Source: Anas platyrhynchos
Lineage: Eukaryota; Chordata; Aves; Anseriformes; Anatidae
Assembly: GCF_047663525.1 (NCBI RefSeq)
Contig: NC_092613.1
Span: 3,063,501 to 3,127,500, forward strand
Reading direction: 5' to 3'
DNA length: 64,000 bases
Position numbers and translations under genes: made by a program. Positions 50,901 to 62,452 of this stretch are shown here, piece after piece. The stretch's first letter is position 1; each line of letters starts with the position of its first letter. The notes under the pieces are model-generated. The model was not told the origin of the DNA, did not search any database, and saw only the letters and a program-made list of their open reading frames with translations.

Positions 50901-53900
50901 GTGTTTGCAGCTTGGGGATGGCGGAAGTATGGTAGTTGAGGTGTTGGCAGGTATCAGCTTCCCACCCTCAGCCAAAAGGAAACCATGGTAGAGTAATGCA
51001 GGCAATGCAGAACCCAAACCTGCTTTTATGTACTATGTTGGACTCAACATTTCAGCCTCCTGCTTGGGGTTTCTGGGGTGCTGGGGTCTGTAACTCCCAC
51101 GTGCATGCAGCCCCCTCCAGGTGGGTACAGTGTGTGGCTCTTCTCTCCCTCTGCAGCACTGCCCAGCCTTGCACTCTCCCTTCTGCCTGCCAGGGACCTG
51201 CTGGAGCCTGTAGGGTGCAGAGCTGCCGGTGCTTGAATGCAGGCATGGCAGAGCTTGGACTGCTCCTGCTGGGGCCAGTTAGGTGGCAGACAGGCCGGGC
51301 CATATCCCACAAAGGGGCACAGAGAAAGCCTCTGCCAGAAGGTTTTGTTTTGCTGCCGGAGCTCTTCTTTCAGTCTTGGTGTTTCCAGGGCATCAACAGA
51401 GCCCTGCAAGCAGGAGCAGCCTTGGGGTGATGGGGGTGTCTGGCCCTCTTCAGGGAGCCTCAGCAGAGCTGGTGGTGTCGTGTCCTGGTCTGGATAGATA
51501 TGGACAGTTGAGATGCAGGAGAGAGGCCAGGTTCACTGCTACAGCTTTGAAGTTTTCAAAGCAAACACATCCAAGTCCTGCAAAGCATGAAAATAAAGGA
51601 GAAGAAAGAACGGAGCGGGACAGAAACCAGGGAGAAAGGTGGTGATGGAAACAGCAGGGTGCAGCAAGGAGGAAGAAACACAATCCACCCAAGTGGGTAC
51701 ATAATTTATTTACCTATTAGCTATTAATAAGCTGGCCTTTTGTATCAAGTCTCCTGACGTCCTTGTAACAACTTCAGGCCTTTCTGCAGAGCATCACCCT
51801 TTCTGGGTGTTCCTATGCCACTTGCTATGCTAACATGATTCTTGATATGTCCCTCACCCGGCACTGCGCCTTCGTTACTACCATTCAGCTGAACAAGTAA
51901 TTAATGTGATTCCCCATTACTGCACCGTAACTGTAACCTCCAGGAAATACCTGTGAGGTGGGAATATCTCCTAGGGACACTGCTTTGAGTAGTGCCCAAA
52001 GATTGAGGGAGGTCTTTGGGCCCTCCTTGTGAGCTGTGTTGAAACAGAATGGCCAAGCTGATGGCCTGGTTGAGCAATGGACCTTCCCTTCCACCTTTTG
52101 CTGTTCATGATTACTGCAGGACTGGTTGTGATACTTGATAACAAGCCACAGATCAGCTGAATGTAGCGAGGAGAAGACCCTTGGTCAGCGAACTCACAGC
52201 TACCCTGCTGAACTGAGTGAGTAGTCTCCAGTGTGTTCCCTCCTCCCATCCTCCTTGCCAAGCTTGAAGATGGACAAGAAGTAGGTTTAACCTTTCCCAT
52301 GTATTCTTGGGAGAAAATGCACTTAGAGGCATATTTACAGGGTAGTGACCAGGACACCATACAGTAGGCTTGGAAGGACCCATTAGAGTAGCCAAGGCCT
52401 CCTATGCCTGTTTCTTCATGGTTCAGGGAATAAGGTGGGTTTTTTACTAATGGGAAGACACTTCTGTGATCTGGGACACATCACCTCTTCCCTGATGTTG
52501 CCTAATGGTGCTGCCCAGAGCTGAGTGCATGGCTACTTTTTTTTTTTGCATTTTCTTGTAGTGAGGGATGTTTGGTGCCACTTGGGAACCCCCCTTGAAA
52601 GGCTCCCAGAGCCATAGATGCGCCACAGTTCAACTCATCCCCAGAGTATGCACCTGGTATCCCTTGGGTGTTGCACAGGACAGGAGCAGTGAAGTGAGGC
52701 CAGCACCCAAGCCTGGAGCCACACAGCTCCCATCAAGGTGGCAACATGCCTTGGTAGGACTGAGCTACAGCCCACACCTGGGCAGATAAAACTCTGTAGA
52801 GTCCTTTAGGCTTAAAATGTGAATGCTGTTTCTTGAAGCAGGCTTTGCTTCTAGATCCTCAAGTATGAAGTTCTTAGTGGGAAGGGGAATCCCTCTCCTT
52901 GTGTGTGTGATATCTGTGGAGCAACTACTTCCAAGTACTGAAGCTGTCGGCTAGGTGACCAGCTCAGGGGCTGAGCTCTTGGGGGTACACCCCTCTTGGG
53001 GTCAGTTGCAGAGGAGTTTTGCTTTGTTTGCAGCAATCATTACCTGTGAAGATGTGCCTGGATTGTCAGCACAGCCCTGCTTGAAATGCCATGTTTCTTC
53101 CCCGTGTTTCCTTTAAAGCCAAGGACAGCAAGGCAAGATAGGGTTTCATGAGGGTATAGGGTTTCTGAATCTGAGTCTTTCCTGAGACAAACTCTTTCTA
53201 ATCCTTACCTGCGTGTCAGAGCTGCACAGACACCGACCACATCCGTAACCACCCATAGGATCTTCTATTGCTGGAGGAAGAACTGTAATTTAGGCTGCCT
53301 GAACTTGGCTGCAGGTGAGTGACTGCTCTTAGTTTTATTTATTTTGCTTATAAAAGTCTGTATGGCATTAATAATATCACAGAAATGTAATGGAGCCTGA
53401 CACCAGTGCAAAGCTCCTACCTACATTCAGCCACTCCTTTTATTTTATTTCATCACCCATAGGATGCAGAAGAATCACCTGGTTGACAAGGTTCCCATTT
53501 ATCTCCAGATAAAATGGTATTTGGCTTGTAGCTGTATACCAGCTTGTGCTGATATAGGATTTTTGGATGCTCTTGGGTTTGTGCCTGATCCCAGACAGAT
53601 ACGCTCTGTGCTTTCAGCATTTAAAGCCTTTATTTCTTTTCCAAGACTTAAATAAAGTAGTTATTCTTGGCTGTGATCTTTTTAATGGGTTTGAATGCTC
53701 TGAAAATCTTCTAATGGAAATGATCAGACATTGCAATCTGCTTTATTGGAGGGTATGCGAAAAACACTGAAGACACAAGAGGAAATATTAGTTGCATCCA
53801 GTCCACTCAAATTAAACTGTACGAGCAAACAATTCATAGGTATTTCTGACAGGCTGAAATCCATTGCTGCCAAGTGGTCACTTAAAACCCAAAAAAGGGG

Positions 53901-54639
53901 AAGGAGCATCCATTTGATTGGGATGAATTAAATGCGGAGTGGGTGAGATTCAAGAGCAGGTTACGTTAGATTCAGACTGCAGTAAGAAGAGATAATGGGG
54001 TCTTTCTTTTTAGGTTGGCTTAATCTCACCTGGAAATAAAGGGATGTTTTAGGCAATTTCATGGGACTGAGAATGGGGATCTCCACTGAACCCTGCGAAG
54101 TTGTACAGTGTTTACCCAGTGATGCAGAGCAGAATTTGAGGAAGATTAATGTAATTTTGGGTCTAAACTGCTTCTAATTCTGGTGGATTCAGTACAGTTT
54201 GCATTTAATAGAAAATAACATGCAATTTTTGGTGAGTCCAGGTTAGATCATCTTCCCTGGTCTTACAGATCAGTGCAAGAGTGATGCCTCAAAGCTCCCT
54301 GCAGCTGTCATACTAATGAGCGCTTCAATCCTCCAAGTGCTAATGAAAAATCATCACTGGGGATAAAGGCGGTATGGAAAGGTTCAGAAGGGGCCAAAGA
54401 GACTTTCCTGGGTTTGTACTGGGTTCAGATGCAAGCAAGCATCAGCCCTAAGTCACTCCACAAGCATACCCGGGTGTGTGTCTGACATGTGATGAGATGC
54501 ACAGTCCTGAGGCAAAGCGATCTCAAGGCAGGATGAGTGGTTTCTGGCCAACACGAGCTGATGCTGAGCCATTGTCTCCTTCCCCAGTGTGTACTGCCCA
54601 GCCCATGCTGGGGCACAGCTGCAGTTAGTTATTGTCCTA
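47946..54639. other. Unique sequence, no supported gene
   Basis: Only the perfect inverted repeat at 49,569 stands out. A minus-strand frame of 223 codons (50,346-51,017) has no recognisable domain and is treated as chance. Confidence 0.6.
49569..49600. repeat. Perfect inverted repeat, 15-bp arms, 2-nt loop
   Basis: The arm tccttgtacatggtc (49,569-49,583) is followed by ct, then by its exact reverse complement (49,586-49,600). It can form a cruciform in DNA or a tight hairpin in RNA. It is too short for a typical pre-miRNA. No surrounding element explains it. Confidence 0.95.
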
Positions 54640-54821
54640 TTTCAGAGGAAAAAATCCAGTGTCGCACAACCTTCCTGACAGTCTAAATCTACTCACTCCC
54701 ACTCCTCAAAGAGAAAGGGGGAGAAAATACAACACAAAGGGCTCAAGGTTTAAGATAAGGACAGGGATATCGCTCAGCAATTATCATGACAGACAAAAGA
54801 GACTCAGAGTAGGGAGTTGGA

Positions 54822-54827
54822 TTTATT
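54822..54827 (-). terminator. Polyadenylation signal of the LTR
   Basis: AATAAA on the minus strand lies within the 3' part of the LTR, in the position expected for the R/U5 poly(A) signal. Confidence 0.5.
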
Positions 54828-55059
54828 GCCTATTACTAACAAGCTAGAGAAATGAGAAATAAAGGAAATAAACCAAAAATGCCTTCCCTCCATCCACCCT
54901 CTTCCACCTCTTCCCCCTGAGCGGCACAGGGGAAGGCGAATGGGGGCTGTGGTCAGTCTATGGCACTTCGTCTCTGCTAGTCCTTCTCAGTCCCTCTCTG
55001 CCCCTGCTTCCCGTGGGTCCCTCCCATGGGATGCTGTCCTTCCCAAAGTGACCCTGCAG

Positions 55060-55330
55060 GGGCTGCCCACAGGCAGCAGCTCCGGCCCGGGGCCTGCTCC
55101 TGCAGGGCTCTCCATGGGCTGCAGCCTCCTCCAGGCCACATCCACTGCTCCACCGGGGGCTCCTCCACCCATGGGGGGGCTGCAGCGTGGAGATCTGCTC
55201 CATGGGGGACCCATGGGTGCAGGGGGACAGCCTGCTCCACCAGGGGCCTCTCCACAGGCCGCAGGGGAACTGCTGCTGCGTGCCTGGAGCACCTCCTGGC
55301 CTCCTGCTGCACTCACCTTGGGGGGCTGCA
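55060..55330 (-). repeat. GC-rich internal modular repeat of the LTR
   Basis: Diverged modules built on ctgcag, ccatggg and gctccacc words recur roughly every 40-60 bp. This keeps several frames open on both strands by composition alone. The pattern belongs to the LTR family and does not indicate a protein gene. Confidence 0.7.
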
Positions 55331-55384
55331 GGGCTGCTTCTCACTCTTCCCTCTGTCAGCTACTGTGTGGCAGTGTTTTTTCTT

Positions 55385-55396
55385 CCTTAAATATGC
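55385..55396 (-). promoter_or_regulatory. TATA-like box of the LTR
   Basis: The minus-strand reading gcatatttaagg lies about 150 bp inside the LTR start, where a retroviral U3 promoter would be. Activity is unknown. Confidence 0.4.
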
Positions 55397-56146
55397 TCTC
55401 AGAGGCACAAACAACATCGCTTATGGGCCCAGCTTTGGCGAGCAGCAGGGCCCTTATCTAACATGGGGCAGCTTCTGGATTCTTCTCACAGAAGCCACCC
55501 CTATGGCCCCTGCTACCAAAACCTTGCCACGTAAACCCACTACAGGCAAATGGGATGTCTCATCATGTCAGCTGCCAGGAAAGTATCTCCTTTTGGCATC
55601 TGACATATATCAAATGGATGAAGATGTGTTTCCCTACCAGTGTTTTGTTTCTATTGTTCTTCTCAAATTGCCCACTAAAAGAGCTCCAAAAACATGAACT
55701 GCTTCTCAGTTCAGATTTCCAAAAATCAAAACACTTTCTTGAAACAGCAACTTTTGCATCCAACCTGGACTATGAAGCTGTGCCCCAGTGAATAATTTCC
55801 CCTCACACATGGGAGAAGATGCTCAGCCCACACCACAGCTCGGAAAGCAATGGATCTGCCATGGCCATTGCTGCGGCGCAGTGGCCAGACCTGGGCTCAC
55901 CACTGGGCTTGGCTGCTGCTAGGCTCGGACATATTCATTTCCCAACGTCATGAGAAGGAGATCAGGAAATCACACCAAAACAGAAATCAGCTCTAACATG
56001 GCACAAGGAGCCCAGGGCTGCTTGGGGGAAATAGCCCCGAGGGGCCACTTCTAACTCTGTGCATTGAGATCCTTTTCCCCACATTTGGGGGGAGATTTTC
56101 CAGGGTTGGTTTTCCAGCACCTAAAAAGGTAGTTGTGTCCCTTGTC

Positions 56147-56173
56147 TTTTTTTTTTTTTTTTTTTTTTTTTTT
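56147..56173. repeat. Poly-T run of 27
   Basis: Uninterrupted T27, about 600 bp from the LTR. Unrelated to it as far as can be seen. Confidence 0.95.
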
Positions 56174-57638
56174 ATGAGCAGCACCTCTCGGAGACCCTGA
56201 CTTTGTGTGCTCAACTGCCAGGGTGCTGCTGAAAGGGCTAAACACAGATCTGAGGTTCTTTTCCCAATTCACCAGCAGAGTGTGGAAGCCTGTCCTGGTT
56301 GCAACAACTCGAAGGAAGCTCAGGGTAAAGGGTCAGCATCTCAAGCCATTTGCAGGAGGGTTTGAGATGCTGGGGTGGATGGGAAATGCCCTGACTGATG
56401 CATGCCCCACTCCTGTGTGCTGGGTCACCATCTAGGGCAATGCCCCAGTGCTGCCTTTGCTTGGCAAGTTTTGTGGCATGGAAGGTGATGCTGTCTGCAT
56501 GGGCTGGAGAAATAAATGGAAAGAGAAATATTTGCAGTTTTTTCAAATCCTGCAGGAAAAGCAGGCAGGGTCTTGAAACAGCAGCATGGAAGCCTTCACT
56601 GAAAGCAGTAGATGATGCTTGCAGCCCTAACAGACCTTTGGACAGACCCAGTGGCTATGCCTGCATCCTGCAACCTCTGATCTGCACCTGGCTGGGGCTT
56701 CTTTTTGGCTGTGTCCAGGTATGGCTAGGACCCTGCGCTATATGGGCAGGTAATGCCACGGCATGATCCGCAGGGGTGCACAGAGGAATACAAAAAGCAT
56801 ACAAGGGTGCAACTTAGGCTCCAGAACCTTCAGCAGTTTGGGAGCCAACAGCGATTGCAGGTTCCAGGAAATGAATTTTCCCAAGCACCAGGACAGAGTC
56901 AGGCCCTGCCCTTTGTAGCAGCTGAGGGAATGCCTGGTCAACAGGACCTATGGCCAGGTGAGCCCCAAACCTCTCCACCTGGAATGGAGACATGCTGAGG
57001 GTGGGAGCTCCAGAGGGGCTGAGCAGGGGCAAATTAATGCAGCCCATGTGAAACTGGCACCATCCTGGCTACCAATCAACCCTACAAGCAGCTCTGCAAA
57101 GGGGGGCTGGGGGGGTGGGGTGTATCACCCCATCTTCCTTCATTTGATACTGTTCCTTTTTCAGTCACTTGGAAAGCAAAGGCCATGCACACCTTCTGCA
57201 GCCAAGAAGGTGGCAGGCTGGGAGTTTGAACACTGCTGCAACTTGCAAGCAGAACCCAGTGATGGAGCAAAATCCCATTTCAGGCACAAGGAGAATGAGG
57301 GCAAGGAGTCCCACCGGGCTCACGTGGGCACTGGCATCGCCTTTCCGCCCGGTGCAGGAGGGGTACAAACGTCCCGCACTGCCACAGACACACACTGGGA
57401 GAAGTGTGGGGGCTGGAGGAGGCAGCTGCAGGCAGTGGGACCGGGTACCCTGAAGCCGGAGCAGGATGAGGATGAGAATGATACAGAAGCTGGGTTTGTT
57501 GCTCCCTTCCTTTCTTTTTGCAGCAGGTTAAAAGATGGGGGTGGAAGAGAGGAGGGGTTGGCATGTGACCTTAGGGGGCAATTGTGTTCTGCACTCTTTT
57601 TGGTGGTGGTGGTTGTTATTTATTTATTTACTTAATAT

Positions 57639-57670
57639 GGGGGGGGGGGGGGGGGGGGGGCAGGGGGGGG
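57639..57670 (+). repeat. Poly-G run of 22 plus a second G-run
   Basis: G22 (57,639-57,660), then ca, then G8. It follows a (GGT)n and (ATTT)n lead. Strong G-quadruplex candidate; length likely variable or mis-assembled. Confidence 0.95.
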
Positions 57671-58760
57671 AAGAGAGGAGGAGGGAGGGTGGTCCTTTGA
57701 GGAAACACCTGGGAGTCAGAGGGTTGCTCCTGAATGCTGGGTGATTGTAGCAAGCAACCCTGGGGTTGCCAGGAGCTGGAGGGTCCCATTGACATTATCC
57801 CAGTCCCTTTAAATCTTAATTATGTTCCTGCTGTGCCCAAATTATAATGTCCTCCCCTGGGACCACAGGGTCATGGTGACCATCCTGGGAGAACTGCACC
57901 AATCTCTGCTGAGGCTCCAGCCCAGTGCAAGGTGCTGCCAGTCTGAAGCGACCCCAGGTCTCCAGCCCCTGTCACTGCCTCCTTTTCCTGCCGTTGATGC
58001 ATAAATCAGGATCGATACAGGTATCAGCATGACCTGATTAGCAGCTTCCTATTGTTTTCCATTTATACCACCCATCCACTTTTGGCTGTGGCCACAGCCT
58101 CTGGGGAGGGTTTGTACCTAGAGGCTGTCGGTGCGGAGGCAGCTGGTTTTGTTGGGGTGAGGTCGTTTGCTTGTCCCCAGGAGCAGGAGGAGGTCACAGC
58201 ACTGGGCTCAGTACTCAGATCCCCATGGGGCTGGGCTCTGCCTGTGCACACAACCTCGCAGCACTTTTGGGCAGACCAGGAAAGTTTCCCATTGATTTGG
58301 CATCGACTTGTCTTTATCGCGTTACCTCCAAAAGCCCATTCAGCAGCACCAAAAGGCGCCAAGGCAGGTTTTGCATTAAATACCCACTTAAACCTTTTTC
58401 TGAATCAAGATAAAACACTGACTCTGGGCATGGGAAAGGTGGGGAGGGCTGCATTTCAGCAGAGCTTGGATCAGGCCCAGGCGATTGCAGCCAGCCTCGC
58501 TGCAGAACTCATTTCACCCCATCTGTCTTTTCCTGCTGCCCAAATGGGTTTGCGGCAGCTTTATGCAGGCACCTGAGATTGGGAACACTGCAGCTTCCTC
58601 CAAGCAGGGGTGGCTGCTCTTGACCTAGCTCGCTATTAAATTACATCCTGACCTGGTTAATCCATAGCTGATTAATTTGGGCTGTATGGCTGTGTATCAG
58701 AAAGGTTTCATCTGTTTCATGGTGTGTACTTTATGTACCAGGTTCTCTGTTAATCTAGTT

Positions 58761-58779
58761 TATATATATATATATATAT
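58761..58779. repeat. (TA)n microsatellite
   Basis: About nine TA units. Confidence 0.95.
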
Positions 58780-60288
58780 GGGAAAAAACAAATGGGAAGA
58801 TGCGTGCAGGACAGCTGGGCCAGGCATGCCACCCTGCCTGATGTGTTGGGTTGAGGCAGCAAAGGATGCCTCTGTCCTGGACTGGGAATCCAGCTTGGGA
58901 ATTTCCTCCTATGCGTCATTTTCTATGGGTGTCTGGCCTGGCTGTGCAGCACATCAGGAGGGCTGGGGAAACTGAGGCACAGAAAAGGTTGCAGCCCATA
59001 GCAGTTAGTGGCTGCCAGTTTAGGCCAAGCATTTCTTTGGTGGTGGGATTAAAAGGTTTAAATGTTGGGGCTCATCCTAGTCTCTCCTTTTTAAAGCGAA
59101 GCCCTCTCTACGCATGAAGATGTCACAGACTGGGCTTTGGGGTCCACTGGTGCTGTGAGGCAGCAGAAATTGTGCTTCTCTGTATCCCTTGCTGACCTGC
59201 TATTATTTCACTATCTCTCAGTGCCTTTTCCATTTCTTTGCTGCTCCCACACTTGAAAGTGGAGGGAGCTTTTGCCAGACCTCTATCAAAGGTTTGAATT
59301 AGTATTTCCTATTTTTTATCATCCACAAACAACCAGTCACTACCTTCTTGCCCCAGCCCTGCTTAGTCCCCTTCAGCTGTGAATATTTGTCTTGAATTTA
59401 AGGAACTTCATTTGCAAAGATATCTCCTGAGGACGGGGATGCCCCACAAACTTTGGCAGGGTCTTTCTTGGAAACAAAGCCACAAGCAACTCACTGGTGC
59501 TGCCTGACCTCAGTTTTCCTGGAGGGATGACTCCTCTGCTGCTCCCTGATCCTCTGAGGGTCCTCTGTGACTGAACCAGGGATCTGTAGCTCCTTTAATT
59601 ATTGCCAGTTCCCCATTTCATTATCCTCAATGCCAGAGCAGTCTGTCAGGCCGGAGCCAGTCCATTGATCCAGCCATACATTGAGGGGATTGAAGTTTGG
59701 GTTGTGCTCATTCCACATTGCAGCCCTCGTGTGTTCCTCTGTTCCCAAAATCCAGCATTCCCTGGTGCTGGGGGTTTCACTGATTTAGGGACACTTTATG
59801 CAGCACTGAGAAATAACAAAAAGTCACCCCAAAGTCTCGAAGATCCACAGAAGTGTCATGGCATCAGCCCAGCCCCATCCGGGAGCAACATAGCTCAAAT
59901 GAGTACTGCATCCCCAGCTAATTAGTTCTGCTAAGAAAGAGAAAAATTAGCAGGGGCTCATTACTGCACTAAATTGATCTGTGGGCTGAAGCTCAGGTTT
60001 GGCTGGTGCAGAGCAGAGCACAACAGGTATGGCTGTTTACAGAAGAGTCCGTTAGCATCATTTTGCCCTAGAATTAAGGAAAAATCAAGTTGGGTGCCCT
60101 CAGTTTGTTGCATGGAGTGATGATGGTGTCTGTAGGACCCCTTCTGGCTTCCCCCCTGCTCCCACCCTCCTCCAGTTTGCCCCATGCAGACCACAGGAGA
60201 AAGTAGTGTGATGAGCTGGTTTGTCCTTTGCTGCCCCCTGCACATGTTATAAGCTTCCCATGCAAAATAAAACACATGGACCTGCTGC

Positions 60289-60322
60289 AAAAATAAATAA
60301 ATAAATAAATAAAATAAAAAAA
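60289..60322. repeat. (AAAT)n microsatellite
   Basis: About six aaat units with an A-rich end. Confidence 0.95.
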
Positions 60323-61940
60323 CCTCAGCCGGCAATCCTTCTGTGCAGGTTTGTCCTCCCCATCCGCAGCAGCACTGCGCGTGCGGTGCTGCTGGGCAGC
60401 ACTTCCACAGCAGCACTTGCTGGATGTCCGCCTGCCCCTCGGGGGCAAAGTTGCCCCTGGGATAAATCCTAGGAGCTGCTGCCAGGGGGATTAGTGGGAC
60501 AGAAGTGCAGGAGGAGGACAGGGCGCCCAGCTGTGGGTGTGAAAATCCTTGCATGTGTAAAGTCTTCTAAACTGAATGTGAAGCAGAACTTTCCCATGGC
60601 GTTGTGGTGGGTATGTTGTGTAATGCTGCACCCATCAGCCTGCTTTGACCTCAGGGATGTTGCTGGTCACAGCAGCTTTTCCTGCCGGAGCTGATTTCTC
60701 AGCCCAAGCACAACCCAAACTATTAGCACCTTGTGGGTGGTTTGCATGCTTCAGGCTTCCCTCAGCCACAGATGCTCTTTGCCTGGGTGTAGGATATGAC
60801 CCTCATTAACACCAGGGAGATTTGGGAGGAGAAAAAATAAAAAAATAAAAGGGAAGTCATTTTTCACCCAAAAACACCATCACCCCATGTTTGAAGTCCT
60901 CCCAAAGGATAGGTTTGGAGGGCAGACAGGCACTGGCTGGGGCTGAATTTAGGTGCTGGGAATGTTGCTTTAACTCCCTTCTACGGGTAGATTCCCAGCA
61001 GGTGGGTACATATAAGCACAATACTATATAGGGGTGCAGAAAGGGATGTGCAAAATGATGAACCAGCCCTGAAGAGCCAAAAAAAAAAAAAATCTGCATG
61101 ATGTCATGTCGCATTCCATCACTGGCTGCAGCTGCAGAGGGTTGGACCTGAGTATAAGATGCCCCAAGCCTGTGGGTCCCATGCTCTCCTGCAGGACAGG
61201 GCACTTTAATGTGCTCATTAACATCATGGGTGGAAAATATCTCTGAGGACAGTGGAGGGAGCTGGAGGGAGGGAAATCGAGGTGACCGAGTCCCTCAGGA
61301 GCAAAGGAGCATCACTGTGGAGTAATTCAGGCTGTGACACATGGGTAGAAATGTACCAAAACACAGCGCTAAGGGGGTGAAGAAGAGAAGGAGGGTGTGG
61401 GGTCACCTGGGTGGGGATGAAGATGGCATCCATCCTTGCGCGAGTCCACCCAACAGGGCTGAAACCTCTCCAGGGTCCTTATGGCAAGGACGCAGTGGGG
61501 TTATGAATGTAACCAGCTCTAGAAAAGAAAGAAACAAAAAGTGGGGAAGGAAAAAAAAATCTCAGTTACTTCAGTGACTCACGCCATCCTGTCCGGTGAC
61601 GTTCCTTGGGGCCATTTATTTAGTTACTACTTGCTGCTCTATGCCCGGTGGCGCTGGTGCCCCAGCCAGGTGTGCAGAAGGAGCTTGTCCCTGCTGTCCA
61701 TTGTCCCTGCCGATGCCCTCTCAGGACTGTGCTGCCTCTGCCTGCTGCTGCCACAGCTCCTGGACACGTCAGGGGGGACGGGGATGTCCCACGTGGTTGT
61801 GGCACTGTGGCCATCCCCTCCTGGAAGGGAGCCCACTGTACCTGCAACCACAGGCAAGAGGTAGGTGGGCATCTGGGGATGCTCCAACCCTTGGGCTCTC
61901 CCCTCCCTCCTCATTTTAATGCTGTTATTTTATATTAATA

Positions 61941-61964
61941 ACAAAAAACAACAACAACAACAAA
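61941..61964. repeat. (CAA)n microsatellite
   Basis: A short A-run, then about five CAA units. Confidence 0.9.
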
Positions 61965-62430
61965 AGCCTTATTCCCTGCCGTAAATCTGTCTCTTCATGC
62001 CAGCAGTGCTTGGGTCCCTGGCCCCCTCTCCACCTCCCTTCTGGGGACCGGCTCAGACCTCACCACGTCACGGACAAGACTTGTCCCCGCTGGACCAGCC
62101 GGAGCATTATTGGGGATTAAAGGTGGCATCCGCCAGAAGGGCACATCCCACCCTGGCCCGCTCCACAATGAGTGGGTGGGGGAGGAGGGTGGGGGGCCAG
62201 GGGCTCCTCCAGCCCCCCTTCCTGATGGACCCCTGGCTCTTTTCAGGGCAGAAAGGGTGCTTTTTCCCAGGGCAACGTCGGGGCCAAGGCTCCAAACCAC
62301 ATCGGATCCTGCCAAAGCCCATCCCTGGTGTGCTGGGCTGCCAATTATACAGTGAACCAAATAGAGGAGAGCGTTCTAAATGACATTGCCTGCTTTATCC
62401 CAACGGGACCTCTCAAGGGTATGGCTGGAC

Positions 62431-62452
62431 TTTTTTTTTTTTTTTTTTTTTT
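62431..62452. repeat. Poly-T run of 22
   Basis: Uninterrupted T22. Confidence 0.95.

Larger units (their letters stand above)
54640..55544 (-). mobile_element. Solo LTR of an avian endogenous retrovirus, minus strand
   Basis: The minus strand starts TGTAGTGGGTTTACGTGG at 55,544, the recognisable beginning of a widespread bird ERV LTR (ERVL-type as I recall). The internal GC-rich part has repeated 'ctgcag...gtggagcag' modules (about 55,060-55,330 on plus), and the tail contains gagataaggacaggga-type words (as ttaagataaggacaggga on the plus strand). A TATA-like catatttaagg lies near 55,385-55,396, and AATAAA on the minus strand at 54,822-54,827. No gag, pol or env flanks it on either side, so it is a solo LTR left by recombination. 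The left edge and the target-site duplication could not be fixed. Confidence 0.85.

Noticed and set aside
50346-51017. 223-codon minus-strand open frame
   Set aside because: No recognisable domain; composition rich in Cys, Ser, Pro and His as expected of chance frames.
55026-55697. 223-codon plus-strand open frame and neighbours
   Set aside because: They lie in the GC-rich repeated part of the LTR; not proteins.
56958-57635. 225-codon plus-strand open frame
   Set aside because: No family resemblance; crosses low-complexity sequence at its end.
58761-58779. TATA-box promoter
   Set aside because: It is a plain (TA)n microsatellite with no gene downstream.
59961-60554. 197-codon minus-strand open frame
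   Set aside because: Includes a tyrosine/leucine-rich stretch encoded by the (AAAT)n microsatellite; no domain.
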